Shown here: positions 55,466 through 64,000 of the stretch, one piece after another
How positions within the stretch are numbered: position 1 is the stretch's first letter
How the letters are laid out: each line of letters starts with the position of its first letter
Assembly (NCBI GenBank): GCA_934045905.1
Contig: OW203762.1
Location: forward strand, 26,320,345 to 26,384,344
DNA length: 64,000 nucleotides
Direction of reading: 5' to 3'
Source of the DNA: Leuctra nigra
Lineage: Eukaryota; Arthropoda; Insecta; Plecoptera; Leuctridae
The notes under the pieces: generated by a model
The model's input: the letters and a program-made list of their open reading frames with translations, nothing else
Told to the model about the DNA's origin: nothing
The model's database searches: none
Position numbers and translations under genes: made by a program

Positions 55466-57282
55466 GTACCTACACATATTAAGTAGTAAATTTTTGTTAA
55501 GTTTGGTTCTAAAAAGTAAAATAGTTACATCATTACAACTATTGTACATTGTACAACACAACTATTGTAAGGTGGATACAAAATCAATAAAGCGGAGGCA
55601 CTGAATAATGATACATGTCAACTTCTAGGGTATGAAAAGATGCCTACAGTTTTGAGAATCTAATAATAATAACTGAATTAACTTAATTATTGGACTGATT
55701 GGCTTCTTTTACAAAATTAAACAAACGAGTGAAATCAAGCAAAAAGAACGTGATTATACTGTATCAAGATGACGAAGATCAAATGGTATTCATTCGTTAA
55801 AAATAGAATTTGTGTACGTGTGTTCATTTTGCTCTCATTAGACGACATATTACTCTAAAAATAATTATCTGCGAGGTTTTCCTAACTGCAAGAATTGGAT
55901 TTTTCCTTTGATAGGGATATGGACATTGGTTTTGTGTTGTCTGGAAATTTAATAAACGTTTATGCATTTTCCATCATTGCAATTTATATTATTTTCTTCT
56001 CCTTTGAGATCTGTGTACGTATCATGTATAATACATCAATATGTCAATATTGATATTTGTAATCAATATATAATACGTATCATGTATAATCTATACTTTG
56101 ATTTCTTAGCAGTATAACATGTCTTATATTTCTAGTATAGTAACACAATAGTAACTTTCTACACAGATGATACAGTTGATGATAATAATATTAATATAGT
56201 AATACAACATTATATACAAACGTTAAGAATTACAGAAGAGTTGATGTTTAGTACCTTAGTGGTGGAAGATAAATTAACATAATCATAATAACATGATTAT
56301 CACTTGTCAAACTACCTACTTTTACAATAATATTTACAAACCACTACTTTACAATACAATAACTTACATCCTATACAATCACATGAAGACTTAGGTAATA
56401 ATATTTTATTAAGTCAATATACAGTTCGAGATGTTTCAATTTAAGCAGTTTTGATACAATTGTAATCAAAATAATATTTTGTTCAAAAGCTACTGACTAA
56501 CAAAAACGTCTACTTTTTCATTTTCCACTCCCCGCCTTTCCCTAAGAGCTGGTATATATAAATCACTAGTAGATTGATTCCGTGCTCGTAACATGGACAA
56601 TATAGTTGATTACGTAACTGCCTTCAACATACGTGGCTCATCCACGAGTCTTCCAAATCCAATATTTGCCCTCAGGGCGTGTGCATGCAAAAGACAAGAA
56701 ATAGAACACTCGTTTTTTATACAAAACAATCACTTGAAGACTTTGCATTGAAACATATCACTTGTTCTGTAAATCATAAGTATAACTTCAGGAAATCGAC
56801 AAAGGGTTGACAACAAATATTATTATTAAGACTAGAATAAACATTCACTATTAACTAAGACGACTAAAAATGGACCAACCCAGTTCGGTTTCAATTCTAA
56901 GTAAAGACATCGATTTTAGCAGATTTCCACGGATTGATATGCGATTTCGTTGTAAATAAAACTTGTGGGTTGTTTGGTGTCCACCCAACATAAATAATCA
57001 TTTGATTTGATCTATAAATAACTTGATTTACCCCCAGTTGAATCAGAGCGAACTAATTGCTTGACCAATTGCAACATGTTTGATTAATCACTCATGTTAA
57101 CTCTCATCGTCAACAGAGCGCCAATTAATTATCGGCTTGATTAAAGCGGCAACGTTGCTGTAGTTTCACTGTCTTTAAAGAGCGTTGATTCACATTATTT
57201 CTTTTCAAGTGAATAATCCGTTCGAGAAGGATAATCAATGTGATGACGCAACCTGAAGACTTCTCAATTTCCTAACGAGTCC
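55466..57282. other. Intergenic between convergent genes
   Basis: An AATAAA at 55586-55591 may be the protease polyadenylation signal, about 590 bp after the stop. Otherwise AT-rich with nothing recognised. Confidence 0.4.
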
Positions 57283-57396
57283 GGGGCTAGATTCACGAAA
57301 GGATCTGCTACGTTTTATCTTTTGATTTAATACCAAAAACACCATGTTAAATTAAATATAATACAAAAGATAATACTCTTTGTGAATCTGGCCCTA
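57283..57396. mobile_element. Short inverted-repeat MITE
   Basis: Ends ggggctagattcacgaaagg and ctttgtgaatctggccctag are near-complementary. About 110 bp. Confidence 0.65.
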
Positions 57397-58350
57397 GAGT
57401 CCTATCACAATTTAAAAAGATCTGTAAAGTTTGGAAAGGAACACTTACGCCGATTTTAAGATTTTAAAGGGAATCAATTTAGATATTTTGACAACGGACA
57501 TCTTCGGAGTCAAGTTGCAAATTTTAGTATGCGAAAGACGTACGGATACTATTTATCCCTGAAGGGGTGACCAAACATTCTGCACCGCGATATATTCAAT
57601 CATTAAGCCCAGCTTTAATTACGTAACATAACCTATCATTAACTTTTATATCATTAAATATTAACACATTATCGCATTTCCAGACGGTATTTTTCGTAAT
57701 TAAGTAAATTATCTTCACAGAGCACAATTAATTAATTAGTAAATCTTTGAGTCACTCCTTGATACGATTTTGTTATTAAATATCTACTTACCATCCAGAG
57801 GATCACAGTTCGATTCCAGCTTTTCTCGAGTTTAAAACCCCCGTTCCACCTTAGCGCGCTTGCTACATAGAAGAATATAAAAGTAAAGATATTTTCCAAG
57901 AACCACCGGAGCCCACTCGTTAATCATTGCAACAACTTTTTAAGTCGTCGCGCAATAAACTCTTCCCTTCATGTTTTAATTTTAGAGAAAGAGGGTTGGA
58001 TAAGCCTAGTCTACCGGGAGAGCCTTCATTATAAGACTTGGAACATTAACAGATTATATATCAGTCATGAAATTGGTTGTGTTTTTATGTGTATGGTAAA
58101 GATTTGGTCAGGCCTGACGTAGGTACTATAATGTGTTCTAGCTAACAGTCTTGGCCAGCCTTATTCTACAAGCTCGTGATTCTTAATTAAGAAGTAATAA
58201 AATATTCTAAAATCACCTCAAATTTCTTTGCAACTAAGATTGATAATACTACGTTTTATCTTTTCTAAAAAAAGACAATGTGCTCTCACTCGATATTCTA
58301 AAAATCACAATAAATCTCCGAAGCGAAACTCCAGACTTTCTCTAAACATG
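57397..58350. other. Region 3' of the guanylyl cyclase
   Basis: Presumably includes the cyclase 3' UTR (minus strand). I do not identify a convincing polyadenylation site. Confidence 0.35.
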
Positions 58351-61300
58351 CTAGTCCCTATTCGACGCCGACATGAGAGGCGTCGTTACTGAGGGCGTCG
58401 TTCCGTTGTTTCTACTCGAGAGTGGAGAGATCGGCGTCGCTGAATGTTTGACGAGGTTGTTGGCGGACACGTTGTTGGCCTTGACGGCGGAGGCGTTGGG
58501 CGTCGTCGGGAGATGGTTGGTCTTGTTGACGGCGACGGTGGTCAGCGACGGCATGCAGATAGTGACGGAGTTGTTGTTGTTGTTCGTTGTCGTCGTCGTC
58601 GTCGTCGTCGTCGTCGGAGCGATGGTCGAGAGAGGCGGGGGATCTTTCTCACCCTCCAGCCAGTATGTTGTCACTTTGCCCTTGCCCTGGGGGTGGGAAA
58701 CCACATTACTCATTTAAAAACAACATTATGTAAAGAGCGATCTTAAGAAGAAAAATTTTTAACCCCAGTCTCTATGACTTTTTATAAAAGTTTACGTAGC
58801 AGAATGCAACTAGAAACCAATTCAGTATCGAAATAAGGCAGTTGAAAAATGGAACAAACAAAGTTTTATAGTGGAGATGATCATCTTGTTAAAGATCTTG
58901 TTATCTTTATCATCGTGTTAAAGAAGTTTTTATGCATTCTACAAAATATTTTAGGTTCCCCATAAACATGATTGTATTCCACATACCCTAATGCACCTGT
59001 TGCACATTTTAACATACCGTGTCTATTTTAGTGTACACATCAACCAACAGGAAATTATGAGTATGATTTTGAAATAAATATGCCGAAAACAAATGATCCT
59101 CACATCCCTTTGCCTCTAAACAAAGAGATTTAAAAAATCGTGTAATATTATATTAACGATGGTTTGTATAAAAATGTTTACATTATCTTCCGTTAGCGAC
59201 AATTTCGAGTAAAGCGCGTTAAAATATGCAACAGGTCTCACGACACGCTGCTGAAGTTAAACTCCCTCTGACATGGAGTTAACATCCAGTGGAATCGAAT
59301 CGACTGAACCAGGCGAGGCATGAGGGAATGTGTCTTCTCTCACCTTCATCTCGATCTCTCCTCTCAGCTCGAACAGGAACAGCCCGAACACGTCCAGAAC
59401 AGTCTTCGTGTTGGGACTCACGTGGATCTTCAGCGCTGGAACAATGACGAGGCTGGGATAGTTACAATTATAGAGTGCATTTTACTATGTATTATAGTTA
59501 CAATACATTTGCAGTTCGAAAAACATTATTAAGTCTCCTTTCTAAAAGTAAATCAACGTTCCCATGAATCTCGCTCAAATCGCTAATCTCACGTGAGACG
59601 AGATTCGTGTTTCCATAAATCGCGACAAAGTTGCAATTGAACACCCGTATGATCAACAACCATTATCAGAAACCTCAAATAATAAAGCAAACTCGCGTAA
59701 GATCAATAAAACAGTAAACTGAAAATTTAGTTTACTGCCCTCTGAGGTTACTTTGACGAACTGGCGCCCTTGTTTCGTTGCTTTCCAATGTTAAAATCAC
59801 AAAACTGGAGATTTGCGGTTCATGGGAACTCCGAACTTACTAACAGAAAAGACTGCCTCAAATTGTATTTGCAACTTAAAGAATAAATATCAACTAAGGG
59901 CCGGTTTTTCAATACTTTGCTAAATTTTAAACAGTTGATTCGGACTATATTGCCATGGTAACAACCAATGACATTCCTTGAAATCCGTTTAAACTTAACT
60001 ACCGGTTTTTACAGAGTATTGAAACAAATACCATAAAAAATATGTATGAAGCGATAAATTCTTTCGATTACAGTTCATTGCATCCAACAAATTTGCTGAA
60101 AAAAATTATCCCACCTATGTCACCATTTGTAGTGAGATAACTATTCTTGGTTTCGAAACAGCATAGGCAAAGTATGGAATGAATCTACCACAAGCTTCAT
60201 TATTAAAGCTGGAATCAAGAATATTCGTATTGTATAAAATCGATTTAAGCCACAAAATTTGCATGGCATAATGCCACGTCTATTTATATAATAAAAGCAA
60301 GGTATTAGTCGACAGAGGCCCGATGTTTTCCATCAACTCTCTAAATAACAACGCAGCATTATAATTCGTAACATTGCTTTCACAAGAGACAAGGCCACTT
60401 CGCTTTATTTCCGACGAATAACGTCGAACTTGTGTAAGGAGCAGACTTTTCCACTTGTTAACTCCGTTATATTCAGCTGAATTTTCACAAATAATGAGCA
60501 TATTCGAGTACACGAGATCGTCAACAACATTCGCTGCTTGAACATTTTCGCATCTCCTTATTCTCCATTTCTTGAGTGACTTGACCAAAACAAACTGAAC
60601 ATTTGAGTGGAAAAGACTGTTCTATACAAAGGTCAATCAAATCATCTAATCGCGATACTTTTCTGTTAAGGTGATGCGCAAGCGCGAGCGATTATCCTCT
60701 TGCTGCAGGCATTTCTTGGATACGATTGGAGACAAAATGGGTTGACGAAATGATTTTAAATTTTAATCATGATTAGATAAGAGACAAACTTAGGGTTATC
60801 ACTTGGCACATTTTTAATTTTTTGTTTTGTTTATTAGTAATACTTAGTTGATGTTTGGTGAAAAAATTTTATATTTTCTTGTCTCGCTGGGTGCCGTATG
60901 AAATTTAGTTTTAAAAATGTGCCACGTGATAACCCTAAGTTTGTCTTTTATCTAATTGATTAAAATTTGAGATCAATTGGTTTACGGGTATGGTCTCCAA
61001 TCGTATGGGAAATTTCATAGTTTTGGGCGGTTTTGTTGAATAACCCGCGCCCAACAAGCACGAAGCAAAAATTAAATAGTGCTATACTAATATACAATCA
61101 TACTTTTGATGTGATTATCTTTGATGTGATCATGCATCCTATCAAAGTTAAACCCATTTATGAAACAATTTGTCAAAACTGAATTTTGGTTTAGAATAAG
61201 AGTATAAGGATCAAGTAAGCTCATACGAGAGACGTCTGGTTTTCATTCCGGATATCCCGAGTTCGATTCCCACGGCTATCTCTTCTGACTGAGATTATAT

Positions 61301-63380
61301 TCCTGGTTTCATCTGTCGAGAGGTAAATGATGGGAAGGTTCCATTCTAGTAAGCAATGCCCGCCTCCTTTCCACCATCTATCCTTGGCTATTCTTCGTCA
61401 TCATCTCCCCATGATAATCATAACCCGCCGCCATTATCCTATTTGCAGGACAGTGTCATGTTAACGGCAATAAAATAAAAAAAATGTAAGAGGATCGAAA
61501 TGGATTCGACCGCTGTATGGATTTGACATAGATAAACCACCAATCACTGTCATCTTAAGTGTGCTATAAATAAAGTAATAAAAGGGGTTGTTTTGAACCA
61601 GAGAAAAATTGTATAATTTATTTATAATAAAGTTTATGGGCTGGGTTTCATAAAAAAATGTGTTGAATCGGAAAATGTGGCGTCAGCTTTTCTGTAGAGT
61701 CCGTCACATGAATAATAGGCAGTAAACATTTAATTACAATTAAAGGCTATGCTCGTTGTTTAATTTGTTTAGGATGGACAGTTTTAAGTGTAGCAGGAGT
61801 TCTCAACATCTGGGAACGAAATAAATTCTCGAATACTTTACTGCCAAGTTAGCATGGATCGGATTGTATGTTGATCGTAATCTCTTATTATATCATCATA
61901 AGTTATTTATAATTATAGGACTAGGAAAAACTCAGTGTAGCGCGTTTTAATGAATAAAGAAAAACATACAAAGAAAAGATATTCGAGCCATAAGTTTCAA
62001 GTGGAGAAGCTCGCTTAAAAATAGGCGTATTCCCGTGAAAAAGAGCGGACTTACGTAGGCCGTTAGACTCCATCCTGGAGGCGGTGTTGACCGTGTCACC
62101 GAACAAGCAGTAACGAGGCATCTTATGTCCAACGACGCCGGCAACACAGGGACCTGGAAGCCCACCAGATTACAAGGATAAATAACTCACTAGAAGAAAC
62201 TCTCCTCCTTCCAAGAGTCCAGTCAGATAAGCAGGGAAAAGGCAATTAATAAAGTTGCCAGAAACTTTTCCGCCGAACTTACTCGGTGCGGTTCTGAGGT
62301 TTACAAAAGTTAATTTCATTTGAGATTTAGTTCACTTTGTAGCAAACGCGAAACGAGTTTTACTTCAAGAGAGCTAGTTGAGTTTCTAAGTGATACAAAC
62401 ACTCAAGTTTGATGCACATTTCTGCTGCGTTTTCCAGTTTCAAGTTCAGAGTTGCAGTAACAGAAGTGAAGCGAGACACAGGAGAGAAGCGGTGAATTAC
62501 ATAATGTCTTGACGGCTAGCTACAGGCGATTTGAAAGATCTCTCTTCAGTTAAGCCCTAGGTAATGACGTCAGTAATTCATTGCCTACCAATTGTTTCCT
62601 TCTCTTCAGTTTATGCTAATTAGCAGAGAAACAAAAATACATTTATATTTTAGTTGATTTGCCGGGAGCATCTACTTATACAAGACAAATCGATTTAACA
62701 GGTTCTTGTCGGAACTCTACGCCAACGATGCACTTATATCTATATTATATTCATGTATAGAATAATTCATTCATAGAATAGAATGTTAGAATAGAATAGA
62801 ATATAATAGAATTGCATATTGCATAGAATGCAAATCATGTCGAAAAGCAAATGAAACCCGTTTATTTCTCAAAATATACGTTACACGTAATGAAATTACG
62901 ATAAATGATCATTTTTGAAGTCGTGTGTAATGTTTGCTATTTTTACAAAATGTAGATTTTCCGTAAAAAATAAACACATTACATTTCTAAAGTCTTATTC
63001 TCGAATAGCAAACTCTGAATTACTAAATATTCTCATGGCGACAAGATTTCACCGCAACGTTATTCTTACGGCAGCGATGAGTTTTCACGTGAAATCTAAA
63101 ACGAATCCAGTCACAGAATCCATCCCTCTCTCTCACCCGTATGAATCCCAATGCGCAGCTTCAGTTGATCCGCCGGCCGATGTCTGATCTTGAATCCCCC
63201 GACCGCCGAGAGTAGCGCCAGCGACATCCGTGCAATCTCCCTGGCGTGAAGGGTGCCGTTTCTCATCGGCAATCCCGAGACCACCATGTAGGCGTCGCCG
63301 ATTGTCTCTACTTTGTAGACGTCGAAGTGCTCGATTATGGAGTCGAAACATGTGTACAGATCATTCAATAGATCGACCAC
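58351..63380 (-). CDS. Receptor-type guanylyl cyclase, C-terminal exons (partial)
   Basis: Catalyses GTP to cGMP in the plasma membrane. Visible exons, minus strand: 63137-63380 ([39 protein letters not shown]); 62055-62153 ([24 protein letters not shown]); 59344-59435 ([21 protein letters not shown]); 58351-58686 ([13 protein letters not shown], then an Asn/Ser/Thr-rich tail of about 95 residues to the stop). Junctions are GT/AG and in phase. The Glu of KVETIGD and the Cys of RYCLFGD are the residues that select guanine over adenine, the Asp of TIGDAY binds metal, and the Asn and Arg of NTASRM stabilise the transition state, so the site looks active. The [10 protein letters not shown] ending is that of membrane (natriuretic-peptide-receptor-like) cyclases. 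The extracellular, kinase-homology and first half of the cyclase domain lie beyond 64000. Confidence 0.93.
58571..58615 (-). repeat. In-frame trinucleotide repeat encoding Asn and Thr runs
   Basis: The gtc and gtt triplets on the plus strand read on the minus strand as ten Thr followed by five Asn codons in the cyclase tail. Probably length-variable. Confidence 0.9.
59557..59830. mobile_element. Possible MITE in cyclase intron
   Basis: gttcccatgaatctcgc at the left and gcggttcatgggaact at the right are near-complementary ends. The interior is not symmetrical throughout. Confidence 0.45.
59898..60030. mobile_element. PIF/Harbinger-like MITE, right end decayed
   Basis: Starts gggccggtttttcaatactt after TAA. 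'gccatggtaacaaccaatga' matches 55194-55330. The right TIR has mutated ('agtattgaaacaaatacc'). Confidence 0.65.
60280..60588 (-). other. 102-codon open frame in cyclase intron, unrecognised
   Basis: Open from [16 protein letters not shown] to the stop, with balanced composition (several Trp, Cys and charged residues) and the same strand as the cyclase. No domain that I know. It could be a retained fragment of another gene or chance. Confidence 0.2.
60660..61190 (+). mobile_element. Fold-back element R6, copy 2
   Basis: 'acttagggttatcacttggc' and 'gccacgtgataaccctaagt' are internal complements; 'ttggatacgattggagac' and 'gtctccaatcgtatggg' form an outer pair. Matches 15440-15985 in reverse. Confidence 0.75.
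61205..61485 (+). mobile_element. tRNA-derived SINE copy (cyclase intron)
   Basis: B box 'gagttcgattccc' at about 61259, body 'cttctgactgaga', 'taaatgatgggaaggttcca', 3' end 'ctatttgcaggacagtg' and the A-rich tail 'aaataaaaaaaatg'. Confidence 0.8.
61919..61955 (+). mobile_element. Repeat family R4, head fragment
   Basis: 'ggactaggaaaaactcagtg' followed by 'tagcgcgtt'. Only the head is recognisable. Confidence 0.6.
62154..63136. other. Cyclase intron; (TAGAA)n at about 62758-62815
   Basis: Intron between the two catalytic-domain exons. An imperfect tagaa microsatellite is the only feature seen. Confidence 0.55.
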
Positions 63381-64000
63381 CTGAGGATTCAGAACACAAG
63401 ATCACTGATAATTCAATTCAAAGGATTACCGACGACTTGAGGAAACGTTCTAAAAATGTTATTTAACTCTTAAGAGAGTTCTGAGTTCTGTATAAACACT
63501 TAAGACTTAGCTGAAAATGCAATTAAGTTTCAATTTTGAAAGGACGGTAGAACTACCAATTACAGGTATGAAGTGACAATTAATTGCCAATATTCCTAAA
63601 AATAAATGACTCACGTCATATTATGCCTTTTTGGAGCCCGGAATCAATATGTTCTGAAACGGCTAATTGTCAATCGTTTTAAAAAGAAAGGCATTACGAA
63701 TTAATTACTTAAACACTTTAGAATTATAAAAGTTTGAAAACAATCATTCCGATTATAAATAACATAAGGCTAAACATGCATATATTGGTGTTGTTAATAA
63801 ATTTTACAAGATTGGTAAAGTTAAAACAACTGTACTACTGAAAAAATCTAACAGACAAACAAATGCAGTCTCTTTTTCGTCAGTATAGTCAAATTTTAGA
63901 TGGTTGTGTCCAGGTCGTAGTGGTCTATTAGTTCACCTGAACCTTAATCAAAGATAAAGACTCTTTAATCCTTATCGGTAGCTATTTTTGTGTGCATATT
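63381..64000. other. Cyclase intron running off the window
   Basis: Upstream of the VVDLLNDL exon. No further cyclase exon is visible up to the edge. Confidence 0.6.

Noticed and set aside
58373..58746. Val/Leu- and Arg-rich plus frames across the cyclase tail
   Set aside because: Antisense shadows of the cyclase's last exon, which is supported by phase and by [10 protein letters not shown].

Overview
The window looks like about 64 kb of an AT-rich insect nuclear genome. Genes are split by many introns with canonical GT/AG junctions. The recognisable products are insect-type: odorant receptors, a CLIP-domain serine protease, a C-type lectin and a receptor guanylyl cyclase. Transposon debris is dense. 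Hemiptera (for example a planthopper) is my best guess at order, but this is an inference from general character; no species marker was identified. No bacterial operons, CRISPR arrays or rRNA genes are visible.

Layout. 1-26 kb has no convincing host gene. It holds a degenerate non-LTR retrotransposon end (1.6-2.3 kb), tRNA-derived SINE copies, several MITEs and fold-back elements, and a 104-bp satellite array (7.7-8.5 kb) with an inverted partner at 16.1-16.3 kb. It also holds hAT-type elements with 8-bp target duplications and a 3.9-kb element with roughly 0.9-kb terminal inverted repeats (19.0-22.9 kb). 26.1-37.7 kb carries two related odorant receptor genes on the minus strand. The one at 32.5-37.7 kb is nearly complete; the one at 26.1-29.3 kb lacks the end of exon 3 and exon 4 and is probably a pseudogene. 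38.5-40.5 kb is repeats. 40.6-44.3 kb is a two-exon leucine-rich-repeat-like gene (minus, 518 aa).

45.5-55.0 kb is a CLIP-domain trypsin-like protease (plus), with the catalytic domain complete but the 5' exons not found. Its 3.3-kb intron contains an intact four-exon C-type lectin on the opposite strand (46.9-48.9 kb). Three different exon-intron junctions of this protease have been locally amplified into tandem arrays that repeatedly copy splice sites. 58.35-63.4 kb is the 3' half of a receptor guanylyl cyclase (minus) that continues past the right edge.

How the genes relate. The protease (zymogen cascade) and the lectin (sugar recognition) are both secreted, and both families are common in insect immunity; whether the nesting matters for regulation is unknown. 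The receptor pair is a local tandem duplication whose exons differ sharply in divergence, suggesting gene conversion. Most remaining sequence is non-autonomous mobile DNA, much of it nested, and several elements would transcribe into long hairpins. Exon boundaries were read by eye from splice consensus, frame continuity and homology recalled from the families; no searches were run.
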